From the NCBI RefSeq assembly GCF_003173755.1, contig NZ_CP029553.1, positions 1,681,001 to 1,745,000 of the forward strand: DNA of 64,000 nucleotides, given 5' to 3'. The DNA is from Methylobacterium terrae (GTDB lineage Bacteria; Pseudomonadota; Alphaproteobacteria; Rhizobiales; Beijerinckiaceae). A program made the position numbers and the translations under genes. Shown here in pieces: positions 16,432 to 25,148 of the stretch. The notes below the pieces were generated by a model, which was given only the letters and a program-made list of their open reading frames with translations, did not search any database and was not told the DNA's origin. Position 1 is the stretch's first letter. Every line of letters begins with the position of its first letter.

Positions 16432-18801
16432 ATGCCGCCGCTCCGACACGTCATCCTTGCTCTCGCGGCGCTGGCCGGCCTCGTCGCGACCGCCCTCCCC
16501 GCAGCGGCGGCCCCGGCCGAACGGCGGATCGCCCTCGTGGTCGGCAACGGCGCCTACGCGGCCGGGCCGATCCCGACCGCCGCCAACGATGCCGGCCTCG
16601 TCGCCCAGACGCTCCAGGCGGCGGGGTTCGACGTCGTCGGCGCCCGCGACCTCGACGAGGACGCGCTGCGCCGGTCCCTGCGCGACTTCACCGACAAGGC
16701 CGCGGCGGCGGGGCCGGACGCGGTGGCCTTCGTCTACCTCGCCGGCTACGGGTTGCAGCTCGAGAACGAGGCCTATTTCGCGCCGGTCGATGCCCGGATC
16801 GAGACCGCCTCCGACGTGCCGCTCCGGGCGCTCAGGGTCTCGGACTACGTCAAGCGCCTCGCCGCCCTGCCGCTCAAGGCCCGGTTCGTGGTGCTCGACG
16901 CCGCCCGGGCCGCGCCGTTCCGCTTAGCGGGCGATCCGCTGGCCGGCGGCCTGCCGCTCGTCGAGGCCGATCCCGGCAGCCTGATCGCGTACAATGCCGC
17001 GCCCGGCACCGTCGGCCCGGCCGAGACCGGGCCCTACGGCGCCTACGCGCTCGCCCTCGTCGAGATGATCCGCGAGGGGGGACTGGCGCCCGCCGCCCTG
17101 TTCGAGCGGGTGCGCCTGCGGGTGGCCGAGGTGACCCGCGGGGGCGAGGTGCCGTGGAGCGGCTCGCGCATCGAGGCGCCGTTCGTGTTCCTGGAGCGGG
17201 AGGCCGGCGCGCCGTCGCTCGCCGGCTTCGCGCCGCCGGCAAAGCCGCTCGGCGAGATCGGGGCGCGGGAGGCCTACGCCGCCTGCCTCGGCCGCGACAC
17301 CCTGCCGGCCTACGAGGAGTTCGTCGCCGCCTATCCCCGCGACCCGCTGGCCAAGCGCGTGCGGGCGATCATCGCGGCCCGGCGCGAGGCCCTGACCTGG
17401 CGGCGCAGCGCCCTCGCCGATTCGCCCGAGGCCTACTGGTCCTACCTCGCCCGCTATCCCCGCGGGCCGCATGCCTGGGATGCCCGCCGGCGCCTCACGG
17501 CGCTCGCCGCCGCCTTCGCGCCGCCGCCGGGTTACCGGATGCTCGCCTACGACGTTCCGCCGCCCCCGCCCGAGGAGGCGATCTACGTCGAGCGGCCGGC
17601 GCTCTTCCTCGACGACCCGGCCTACGCCCTGCCGCCGCCGCCCGTCGCCTTCCTGCCGCCGCGGCCGACCGTGCTGGTGGAGCTCGCCCCGCCCCCGCCG
17701 CCGGCCGAGACCTACGTGCTGCCGGTGCCGATCTACGTCCCGGTCCCGACCTACGTGGTGGCGCCGCCGGCCGTGGTGCCGCCGCCGAACCCGGCGCTGT
17801 TCCAGAACCTGCACGTCACCACCGTCACGGTCCCGCGCGAGCACGGTCCCGAGCCGGCACGGCCGGGGACGGCGCGCCTCGGGGCGCCGGTCGTCGGCGC
17901 CGTCGCGGGGGCGGCGCTCGGCGCTGCCGCGGCGCGCGTCGCCCTGCCGCCGGCCCTCGCCCGGAGGACCGCCCCGCGCCCGGATCCGCAGGGCGCGCCG
18001 GGCCAGATCCCGCGCCCGAACGGCCCGGCGAGCCCTGATCCCGGCGCCGCCCTGCGGCCGAGCCTGCCCGGGCAGATCCCGTCCCAGGCGCCGGGCGGGC
18101 CGCGCCCGAACCCCGCACAAGCGCTGCCCGGCGCAGGCGGCACCCCGCTGCCGGCGGTCGCCGGACGCCCCGGCATGCCCCGACCCGCCGGGCTCGGCCA
18201 GATCCCGCCGGTTGCCGCGCGACCCGCGGGGCCGCCCGCGGCCGCGGGCCGACCGGTGACGCAGGGGGCCGCCGCCGCCCACCCGCCGCAAGGATCGGTC
18301 TCGGGCGGGCCGCAGCCCCAAGGACTGCAGCCCCAAGGACTCCAGCCCCAAGGCGTGCGGCCCCCCCTCACCCCGTCGCGCCCCGTGCAGCCGCCGCGGA
18401 TGGTCGCCCCCGCGCAGGCGCCGCGACCGGCGATGCCGCCTTCCACTCCGGCACCCCGCCTGGCCACGCCCGCCCGCGCGCCTCGGCCGGATGACGGGTT
18501 GCAGCGGATGCGGATGGAGCAGGCCGTGCGCCAGCAGGCGGTGCAGCGGCAGCAGGCCCTGCAGGCGCAGCAGGCTCAGGGCCGCCAGCGCTTCGAGGCG
18601 CAGCAGATGATGCAGCGCCAGCAGCAGCAGATGCAGGACGCGATGCGGCGCCAGCAGGCGCAGGCGATGCGCCAGCCGCAGATGATGGCGCCGCGGCCCC
18701 AGCCGATGCCGCCGCACCCGCCGCAAGGCGCGCCGCGCCCGGCCCCCCACGCGCCGCCGGGCCATGGTTGCGGCCATCCGGGCGGGCCGCCGTGCCGGTA
18801 G
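16432..18801 (+). CDS. Secreted caspase-fold protein lacking catalytic His and Cys
   Basis: This 789-residue protein has a signal peptide (residues 1-27, ending ALPAAAA), a peptidase C14-like domain (about 30-260) and a long Pro/Gln/Met-rich tail. The fold is clear from RIALVVGNGAYAAGPIPTAA, NDA and YFAPVDA. However, the catalytic His position (usually SGHG) reads AGYG, with Tyr106, and the catalytic Cys position (usually LDACR) reads LDAAR, with Ala158. Both protease residues are therefore gone, making it a pseudo-orthocaspase. A middle region (about 280-380) has two short repeats around YPRDPLAKR and YPRGPHAWD. The tail includes three tandem PQGLQ-type pentapeptides (18313-18357) and a QQM-rich end suggesting a disordered, surface-binding segment. 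A scaffold or binding role is more likely than proteolysis. Confidence 0.85.
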   Translation: MPPLRHVILALAALAGLVATALPAAAAPAERRIALVVGNGAYAAGPIPTAANDAGLVAQTLQAAGFDVVGARDLDEDALRRSLRDFTDKAAAAGPDAVAFVYLAGYGLQLENEAYFAPVDARIETASDVPLRALRVSDYVKRLAALPLKARFVVLDAARAAPFRLAGDPLAGGLPLVEADPGSLIAYNAAPGTVGPAETGPYGAYALALVEMIREGGLAPAALFERVRLRVAEVTRGGEVPWSGSRIEAPFVFLEREAGAPSLAGFAPPAKPLGEIGAREAYAACLGRDTLPAYEEFVAAYPRDPLAKRVRAIIAARREALTWRRSALADSPEAYWSYLARYPRGPHAWDARRRLTALAAAFAPPPGYRMLAYDVPPPPPEEAIYVERPALFLDDPAYALPPPPVAFLPPRPTVLVELAPPPPPAETYVLPVPIYVPVPTYVVAPPAVVPPPNPALFQNLHVTTVTVPREHGPEPARPGTARLGAPVVGAVAGAALGAAAARVALPPALARRTAPRPDPQGAPGQIPRPNGPASPDPGAALRPSLPGQIPSQAPGGPRPNPAQALPGAGGTPLPAVAGRPGMPRPAGLGQIPPVAARPAGPPAAAGRPVTQGAAAAHPPQGSVSGGPQPQGLQPQGLQPQGVRPPLTPSRPVQPPRMVAPAQAPRPAMPPSTPAPRLATPARAPRPDDGLQRMRMEQAVRQQAVQRQQALQAQQAQGRQRFEAQQMMQRQQQQMQDAMRRQQAQAMRQPQMMAPRPQPMPPHPPQGAPRPAPHAPPGHGCGHPGGPPCR
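18313..18357 (+). repeat. Three tandem 15-base repeats (PQGLQ)
   Basis: Three near-identical 15-base units beginning CAGCCCCAAGG encode Gln-Pro-Gln-Gly-Leu/Val repeats in the disordered tail of the caspase-fold protein. The third unit differs in its last four bases. In-frame unit size means length change would not break the gene. Confidence 0.85.
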
Positions 18802-18835
18802 GAGGGGATCCGTCGATCACGCGACGGAACTGAAA

Positions 18836-18890
18836 CCTCACCGTCATTCCCAGGTTCTCGCCTGCGGCGAGCCCCCGGATGACGGTGAGG
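18836..18890. repeat. Nested palindrome, REP-like
   Basis: Outer arms CCTCACCGTCAT(T)CC (18836-18850) and GGATGACGGTGAGG (18877-18890) pair with one bulged T. Between them CTCGCC-TGC-GGCGAG forms an inner hairpin. It lies after the caspase-fold gene and may terminate it or be a dispersed palindromic element. Confidence 0.6.
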
Positions 18891-18941
18891 GTTGCAGCCG
18901 CGTCGGGACGACCGCGCAGGATCGCGGCTCGTCGAAACGAG

Positions 18942-18987
18942 ACGGGGCGCGGCCCCTCCCCCATCCGGAGGAAGCGCCGCGCCCCGT
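18942..18987 (-). terminator. Terminator of prfB
   Basis: A 12-bp perfect stem (ACGGGGCGCGGC / GCCGCGCCCCGT) with a 22-base loop begins 26 bases past the prfB stop. On the minus strand it is followed by CTCGTTTCG, a weak T-tract. Confidence 0.6.
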
Positions 18988-19012
18988 TGTCGTCCGAGAC
19001 GGCGAGAAGCCC

Positions 19013-20141
19013 TCAGTCGATGTCCTCGACCGCGTCGGCCCCGCCATAGACCCGATGCGCCAGCGACGCCTCGATCAGGTCGTCGATGTCGCCGTCGAGG
19101 ACGTCGTCGGGGCTGGTCGAGGTGGCGCCGGTGCGCAGGTCCTTCACCAGCTGGTAGGGCTGGAGCACGTAGGAGCGGATCTGGTGGCCCCAGCCGATGT
19201 CGGTCTTCGAGGCCGCCTCGGCGTTGGCCTTCTCCTCGCGCTTCTTCAGCTCGAGCTCGTAGAGGCGGGCGCGCAGCATGTTCCAGGCGGTGGCCCGGTT
19301 CTTGTGCTGCGAGCGCTCCTGCTGGCAGGCCACCACGATCCCGGTCGGGTTGTGGGTGATGCGCACCGCCGAATCGGTGGTGTTGACGTGCTGGCCGCCC
19401 GCGCCCGACGACCGGTAGGTGTCGATCCGGCAATCCGATTCCTTGATCTCGATCGTGATCCGGTCGTCGATGACCGGATAGACCCAGACGCTGGCGAAGC
19501 TGGTGTGCCGCCGGGCGTTGGAATCGTAGGGAGAGATCCGCACCAGGCGGTGGACGCCCGATTCGGTCTTCAGCCAGCCATAGGCGTTGTGGCCCTTGAT
19601 CAGGAGCGTGGCGCCCTTGATCCCGGCCTCCTCGCCGTCCGACCACTCGACGATGTCGACCTTGTACTTCCGGCGCTCGGCCCAGCGGGCGTACATGCGC
19701 TGGAGCATGTTGGCCCAGTCCTGGCTCTCGGTGCCGCCGGCGCCGGCATGGACCTCGAGATAGGTGTCGTTGCCGTCGGCCTCGCCCGAGAGCAGGGTCT
19801 CGATCTGGCGGCGCGCGGCCTCGACCTGCACGGCGCGGATCTGCTCCTCGCCCTCGCGGATGCTCGCGGCGTCGCTCTCCATCTCGCCGAGCTCGATCAG
19901 CGTCGCGCCGTCCTCCAGCCCCTGCTCCAGGCGCCGGATCGCCGTCGCGGCGTCGTCGAGCTGGGTGCGCTCGCGCATGACCTTCTGGGCCTCCTCCGGA
20001 TCGTTCCAGAGCGAGGGATCCTCGGAGCGGGCGTTCAGCTCCGCGAGGCGCTTGTCAACGGTATCCCAGTCAAAGATGCCTCCTCAGCAGTCCGATCGAC
20101 TGCTTGGCGGCATCCGAGAGTTGCTCGATCTCGGCGCGCAT
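19013..20141 (-). CDS. prfB: Peptide chain release factor 2, with programmed +1 frameshift
   Basis: RF2 recognises UGA and UAA and releases the finished peptide. The gene is in two frames. A 23-codon first frame starts at ATG 20141 and runs to CTT (20075-20073), then an in-frame TGA (20072-20070). The second frame begins with GAC at 20071 and continues for 352 residues. The shift site is CTT TGA C, preceded by AGGAGG (20084-20079), the internal Shine-Dalgarno that drives +1 slipping when RF2 is scarce. The joined protein is about 375 residues. The peptidyl-hydrolysis motif GAGGQHVN and the specificity tripeptide region [11 protein letters not shown] (SPY for the usual SPF) are present. It lies downstream of mrcA. 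Confidence 0.95.
20070..20084 (-). promoter_or_regulatory. prfB +1 recoding signal
   Basis: AGGAGG, three bases, then CTT TGA C: the internal SD-like element, slippery Leu codon and UGA stop of the autoregulatory prfB frameshift. When RF2 is low, ribosomes slip from CUU to UUU and continue in the +1 frame. The spacing matches the known E. coli site. Confidence 0.95.
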
Positions 20142-20294
20142 CTGGTGTGGGTTCACTCGCGTGAGGTGGGGTGCAGGGTGATAGCGCCGGGGGCGGCGGG
20201 TGTAAACGGATCGAGGGACCGCGGTCCGCTCCGATGCGATCGTCAGGCGAGCGAAGGGCGGGGCACCTGCCGGCGCCCCGCCCTTCGATGACCC

Positions 20295-22721
20295 TCAGTA
20301 CAGCCCGCCCGCCTGCGCCGCCCGGTCCGCGTCCGGGGGCACCGCGCCCGGTGCCGCCGGCTGGGCGCTCGGCGGGGCCGAGTAGCTGTCCGGCGGGGCG
20401 GTGCCGGGCTTGAACGCCTCGAGGAGGCCCCCCTCCGAGCCGCCGGCGCGGGTGCCGCTGGCGGCGTTGACGCGGATCAGCTTGATGCCCGGGGGGACGC
20501 GGAACGGCGTCGGCGGCTTGTCCTTCAGGGCGGCCTTGAGGAAGTCGCGGGCGACCGGGGCGGCGAGGCCGCCGCCGGTGGCGCGGTCGCCGAGCGAGCG
20601 GGGCTTGTCGTAGCCGATGTAGATGCCGACCGCGAGGTCCGGCGAGAAGCCGACGAACCAGGCGTCCTTGGCGTCGTTGGTGGTGCCGGTCTTGCCGGCG
20701 AGCGGCTTGCCGATCTCCTTCAGGATGGTGGCGGTGCCGCGCTGGACCACGCCCTCCATGATCGAGACGATCTGGTAGGCGGTGAGCGGGTCGAGGACCT
20801 GCTCGGACTCGTCGACGAGCTTCGGCTCGTCCTGGCCCGACCACTTGTCCGCGTCGCAGCCGATGCACTTGCGGGTGTCGTGGCGGTAGATGGTCTCGCC
20901 GTTGCGGTCCTGGATCCGGTCGATCAGGGTCGGGCGGATGCGCCGGCCGCCGTTGTCGAGCATCGAGTAGGCGGTGACCATCCGCATCACGGTGGTCTCG
21001 CCGGCGCCGAGCGACATCGGCAGCACGGGGAGCATGTCGTCGTAGACGCCGAAGCGGCGGGCGTACTCGGCGATCAGCGGCATGCCGACATCCTTGGCGA
21101 GCCGCACCGTCATCAGGTTCTTCGAGTGCTCGATGCCGTAGCGCAGGGTGTGGGGACCGCCGGACTTGCCGTCGTAGTTCGAGGGCGACCAGGCCTCCTG
21201 GCCGGGACCCGCCTCGATGGTGATCGGCGTGTCGAGCACGATCGAGGACGGGGTGTAGCCGTTGTCGAGCGCCGCCGAGTAGACGATCGGCTTGAACGAC
21301 GAGCCCGGCTGGCGCATCGCCTGGGTGGCGCGGTTGAACTCGCTCTCGTCGTAGGAGAAGCCGCCGACCATCGCGTGGACGCGGCCGGTATAGGGATCCA
21401 TGGCCACGATGGCGCCGGAGACCTCCGGGATCTGCCGCAGGCGGTAGGCGGTGCCGGCGCCCTCCATCCGCTCGACGTAGACCACGTCGCCCGGGTTGAG
21501 CGCCGCCGCGACGCTGCGGCCGGTCCAGCGCACGCCTTCCGCCGTGATGGTTCCGGTGTCGCGGTCCTTCGAGACCTGCCCCGAGCTCTCGCGCTTCGGC
21601 TGCAGGCCGATCGTGGCGCGGCCGCCCGAGGTGTCGAGCACCACCGCGAGCCGCCAGGGCTGCACGTCGCCGAGCGCCGGCACCTCGGCCACCGCCATGC
21701 CCCAGTCGCGGCCGGCGAGCTCGACCCGGCTCTTCGGCCCGCGCCAGCCGCGGGCCTGGTCGTAGCGCACGAGGCCGTCGACCAGCGCCTTGCGGGCCAT
21801 CACCTGCATCTTCGGGTCGAGGGTGGTGCGCACCGACAGGCCGCCCTCGTAGAGCTTCTTCTCGCCGTAGCGCTCGGAGATCTCGCGGCGGACCTCCTCG
21901 GCGAAGTAGTTCGCGTTGGCGGTGTTCGGCGAGACGCTGCGCGGGTTGACGCCGAGCGGCAGCTTGCGCTCCGATTCGGCCTCCTCCTTGGTGATGTACC
22001 CGTTCTGGGCCATCAGGCCGATGATCTCGTTGCGGCGCGCCAGCGCCTGCTGGGTGCGGCGGTAGGGATGGTAGTTGTTCGGGCCCTTCGGCAGGGCCGC
22101 CAGGTAGGCCGCCTCGTGGATCGTCAGCTCGTGCACCGACTTGCCGAAATAGTCGAGCGCGGCGGCCGCGATGCCGTGCAGGTTGCGGCCCGGCACGATC
22201 GTGCCGAGGAAGATCTCGTTGAGGTAGAGCTCGAGGATCTTGTCCTTCGAGTAGGTCGACTCGATGCGCAGGGCGATCAGCGCCTCGCGGATCTTGCGGT
22301 CGAAGGTCTGCTCGGAGGAGAGCAGGAAGTTCTTGGCGACCTGCTGGGTGATGGTCGAGGCGCCCTGCTTCTTGCCGCTCGACGCGTTGGTCACGATCGC
22401 CCGGACGACGCCCTCGGGATCGATGCCGTTGTGCTTGTAGAAGTTCTTGTCCTCGGCCGACAGGAAGGCCGCGACGACGATCTTCGGCATCGCCTGGATC
22501 GGCAGGTAGAGCCGGCGCTCGCGGGCGTACTCGGCGAGCAGGCTGCCGTCGGCGGCGTGGACGCGGGTCATCACCGGCGGCTCGTAATTGGCGAGCGCCG
22601 CGTGGTCGGGCAGGTCGCGCGAGTACTTCCAGAAGAAGTAGCCGCCCGCCGCGGCGCCGACGACGACCGCCATCGCACCGATGCTGAACAGGAAGCCGAA
22701 GAAGCGGAGGATGAAGCGCAT
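20295..22721 (-). CDS. mrcA: Penicillin-binding protein 1A, bifunctional
   Basis: A class A PBP of 808 residues that polymerises and cross-links peptidoglycan. It has one N-terminal membrane anchor (about 5-30) followed by a GT51 transglycosylase domain (about 50-230) with the catalytic-Glu motif SAEDKNFYKHNG and GASTITQQVAKN. An OB-like insert comes next, then a transpeptidase domain with the nucleophile motif GSSFKP, the SxN-type region EHSKNLMT and KTGTTND. The tail is Pro/Ala-rich. ATG 22721 directly precedes the membrane anchor. It lies between amiC and prfB on the same strand, 202 bases after amiC, an order common in Hyphomicrobiales. Confidence 0.95.
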   Translation of the reverse strand: MRFILRFFGFLFSIGAMAVVVGAAAGGYFFWKYSRDLPDHAALANYEPPVMTRVHAADGSLLAEYARERRLYLPIQAMPKIVVAAFLSAEDKNFYKHNGIDPEGVVRAIVTNASSGKKQGASTITQQVAKNFLLSSEQTFDRKIREALIALRIESTYSKDKILELYLNEIFLGTIVPGRNLHGIAAAALDYFGKSVHELTIHEAAYLAALPKGPNNYHPYRRTQQALARRNEIIGLMAQNGYITKEEAESERKLPLGVNPRSVSPNTANANYFAEEVRREISERYGEKKLYEGGLSVRTTLDPKMQVMARKALVDGLVRYDQARGWRGPKSRVELAGRDWGMAVAEVPALGDVQPWRLAVVLDTSGGRATIGLQPKRESSGQVSKDRDTGTITAEGVRWTGRSVAAALNPGDVVYVERMEGAGTAYRLRQIPEVSGAIVAMDPYTGRVHAMVGGFSYDESEFNRATQAMRQPGSSFKPIVYSAALDNGYTPSSIVLDTPITIEAGPGQEAWSPSNYDGKSGGPHTLRYGIEHSKNLMTVRLAKDVGMPLIAEYARRFGVYDDMLPVLPMSLGAGETTVMRMVTAYSMLDNGGRRIRPTLIDRIQDRNGETIYRHDTRKCIGCDADKWSGQDEPKLVDESEQVLDPLTAYQIVSIMEGVVQRGTATILKEIGKPLAGKTGTTNDAKDAWFVGFSPDLAVGIYIGYDKPRSLGDRATGGGLAAPVARDFLKAALKDKPPTPFRVPPGIKLIRVNAASGTRAGGSEGGLLEAFKPGTAPPDSYSAPPSAQPAAPGAVPPDADRAAQAGGLY

Positions 22722-22924
22722 CGAAACCCGATCCGTCGATGATGCCGCGCGGCCCTCAGGGCCTGACGTGTAGCCCGAGACTGGTGGCGGAGGCCACGCC
22801 CGGGCACGGCTCCTCACGAGAACGCGACCGTCACGACGACGCGCGAACCGCTCCCGCGCTTAGCGGAGGAGGACCGCGAAATCCAGGACAGCGAGGGGCC
22901 GACGGGTCCCTATCGACACGGGAT

Positions 22925-24352
22925 CTATGGTGAAACTGGGGCGGGTCCGCCCGGCGCGCCCTGACCCTGGGTGATCTGGGTGGGAGAGATCTGGGCCGCC
23001 TTGCCGATCCGGGGCGCCTCCGCCGCGCGGGCGGTGGCGGCCGGCGGCAGGCGGGCGGCGAAGAACGCCTCGATGGCGCCGGCCATCTGGGCGGTGACGT
23101 TGCCGCGCCACTCGTCGGAGAGCAGCAGGTCGAGGTCGCGCTTGCTCGACAGGTAGCCGAGTTCGACCAGCACCGAGGGCACGTCGGGCGAGCGCAGCAC
23201 CCGGAAGCCCGCCTCGCGGTGGGGCTTCACGCTCATCTCCATCACGCCCGAGAGGCGGCCGAACAGCCCCTTGGCGAACCGGGCCGAGAAGCCGCGGGTC
23301 TCGCGCAGGGTCAGCTCGTGCAGGATGTCGGCGACGTCGCTCGGACCCTCGCCCTGGTCGGCGCCGGCGGCGGCATCCGCCTTGTTCTCGCGGTCGGCGA
23401 GCCGGGCCGACTCGGCGTCGGTCGCCTTCTCGGAGCCGGTATAGATGGTGGCGCCGCGCACCTGGGGGGCGGCCGAGATCGAATCGGCGTGGATCGACAC
23501 GAACAGGTCGGCCCTCGCGTCGCGGGCGATGCGCACCCGCTCGGCCAGAGGCACGAACACGTCGCGGTCGCGGGTCATCTGAACCCGGATCCGGCCGCCG
23601 GCCTCGAGGCGCTGCACCAGCCCCTGGGCGACCCCGAACACGATGTCCTTCTCGTAGACGCCGTTGCCCGCGATGGCACCAGGATCGATGCCGCCATGGC
23701 CGGCATCCACGATGACGAGGGGACGCGAATCACCCGGATCCCGGGACGGCGGGCCCGCCGCGCGGGCGGGCTCCGGCGGCTGGGCAGCGCGCCGGAAGGC
23801 CTCACGGTCGCTGCGGGCGAGATCGATGGTGAGCAGGGTCGCCCCGTCCCGCGGCCGGGTGGTGGTGGCGACCCGCGCCACCGTGGCGGCCTGGGCGAGG
23901 TCGATGACGATGCGCGAGCGCCCGGGGGCGAACAGTCCGTAGCGGTAGGAGGCGACGAGGCCGTCGCGCTTGCGGCCAGCCTCGGGCGGCAGTTGGAAGT
24001 TGACCTCGGGCAGGTCGACGATCGCCCGGTCGGGCCGCTCCATCACGAAGGCCCGGGCCTCGACGGGCCGCGACAGCACCACGGTCAGGCGGGTGCCGCC
24101 CTCCGGGACGGCGCTCGTCTCGGCGGCGATCGCCACCGCGGGGCGCTCCGCGGCCGAACGCTCCGGGGCTTGGCGCTCGGAGGTCTGGCGCTCGGACGTC
24201 TGGCGCTCGGACGTCTGGCGCTCTTGGGCGCCGGAGCCCGCCACCGGCGCGGCGAGGCCGGCGGCCGGCAGGGCGGCGGGCAGGACGAGGCCCGCGGCCA
24301 GGAGGGCAGCGCGGAGCGGCAGGCGGATCGGATTTGCGCGTCGTGTCGGCAT
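22925..24352 (-). CDS. amiC: N-acetylmuramoyl-L-alanine amidase with AMIN domain
   Basis: This 475-residue periplasmic zinc amidase cleaves the bond between MurNAc and L-Ala during daughter-cell separation. An export signal (residues about 10-45) precedes four tandem copies of a five-residue SERQT-like repeat (15-base units at 24169-24228). Then come an AMIN targeting domain (about 75-170) and the Amidase_3 catalytic domain (about 215-430). Zinc ligands are visible in VDAGHGGIDPGA (His), NGVYEKD (Glu) and FVSIHADS (His); the catalytic Glu is in VELGYLSSKRD. ATG 24352 gives the signal peptide without extra residues. It is divergent from rne and upstream of mrcA. Confidence 0.94.
   Translation of the reverse strand: MPTRRANPIRLPLRAALLAAGLVLPAALPAAGLAAPVAGSGAQERQTSERQTSERQTSERQAPERSAAERPAVAIAAETSAVPEGGTRLTVVLSRPVEARAFVMERPDRAIVDLPEVNFQLPPEAGRKRDGLVASYRYGLFAPGRSRIVIDLAQAATVARVATTTRPRDGATLLTIDLARSDREAFRRAAQPPEPARAAGPPSRDPGDSRPLVIVDAGHGGIDPGAIAGNGVYEKDIVFGVAQGLVQRLEAGGRIRVQMTRDRDVFVPLAERVRIARDARADLFVSIHADSISAAPQVRGATIYTGSEKATDAESARLADRENKADAAAGADQGEGPSDVADILHELTLRETRGFSARFAKGLFGRLSGVMEMSVKPHREAGFRVLRSPDVPSVLVELGYLSSKRDLDLLLSDEWRGNVTAQMAGAIEAFFAARLPPAATARAAEAPRIGKAAQISPTQITQGQGAPGGPAPVSP
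24169..24228. repeat. Four tandem 15-base repeats in amiC
   Basis: Four units close to TCTGGCGCTCGGACG encode the Glu-Arg-Gln-Thr/Ala-Ser-type repeats just after the amiC signal peptide. The two central units are identical. The repeats lie in a linker, so copy-number change should be tolerated. Confidence 0.85.
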
Positions 24353-24466
24353 GGTCTCGCGGCGACCTGAAGGCGGCATCCCCGTTACGCGATAACCGCG
24401 TCATGGTTAACGCATCGCGAAGGCCTTCGGATCGCCGGCGCCCGGCTGTGGCCGCGCGGGTACAGC

Positions 24467-24494
24467 GGGGATCCCCGGGGAATCCCCGGGGGAT
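24467..24494. repeat. Compact GC palindrome in the amiC-rne gap
   Basis: GGGGATCCCC overlaps a near-palindromic run CCCCGGGGAATCCCCGGGGG, giving several mutually exclusive hairpins. It lies upstream of the candidate rne promoter. Role unknown. Confidence 0.5.
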
Positions 24495-24539
24495 CGCCGC
24501 CGCTCGGCCCCGCTCCCCGGCCCATCGCCGCGTTGGTGC

Positions 24540-24567
24540 TTGCAAATTCCTCCGGACACTCTGTAAT
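24540..24567 (+). promoter_or_regulatory. Candidate rne promoter
   Basis: TTGCAA (24540-24545), 16 bases, then TGTAAT (24562-24567) is the best sigma-70-like match in this gap, in a local AT-rich patch. Initiation near 24574 would give an rne leader of about 575 bases. Confidence 0.5.
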
Positions 24568-24573
24568 GATGAT

Positions 24574-25148
24574 GACCCCTGCCCGTTGCCGCCGGCTTCT
24601 CGCCGCGGACCACGGGCTCGCCCGGGCGCTCCCGCAGCGGCATCGGCGCTGGCCGGCCGCAGGCGGATCGTCCGACGATCTCGCGAGCCGGGCAGGTGTC
24701 TCTGGATCCGCGGCGGCGTTCGCGAACGTCGTCGCCCGTTTTTCACCGGCGGCCGGACCTCAGCGTCCCGGCGCCTCGATTCGAAAGGTCGGTGGGAGTA
24801 TGCGCGGACGCACAGCCTCGGCTCTCGAAGCTGCTGCCCCGGGCGCGCGCATCCGGCGTCGCGCCCGTCCGCGCCCCCTGCCCCCGGCCCTCGTCAACCC
24901 CTCGCGCGCGTGGATGCGCGCAGCGGCGATTGACGGCATCCCCCGCACGACATCATCCGCCGCGCCCGACCGGGCACGGCATGGGAGAGCCCTCCCGGCG
25001 CAGGTTTCCGCGCCCGGGGCGGCACCGGACTACGGAGGCTCGTCCTCCCGCGCACGGCCAGGATCGCCGAGGTCCCCATCCTCGCGGTCCGTTCCCGGAT
25101 GGCCCCGTCCAGCGGCGCTGCCGTCTGTCGCCATGCCGAAAGTTCGTC
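24574..25148 (+). promoter_or_regulatory. Long presumptive 5' leader of rne
   Basis: About 575 bases separate the candidate promoter from the rne ATG. I find no gene here on either strand: open frames are Arg/Pro-rich and not protein-like. E. coli rne has a long structured leader through which RNase E controls its own mRNA, so a similar function is plausible here, but no conserved element can be recognised by eye. Confidence 0.4.

Noticed and set aside
18313..18357. Short tandem repeats, considered as a CRISPR-like array
   Set aside because: Units are 15 bases with no spacers and lie in frame within a coding region.
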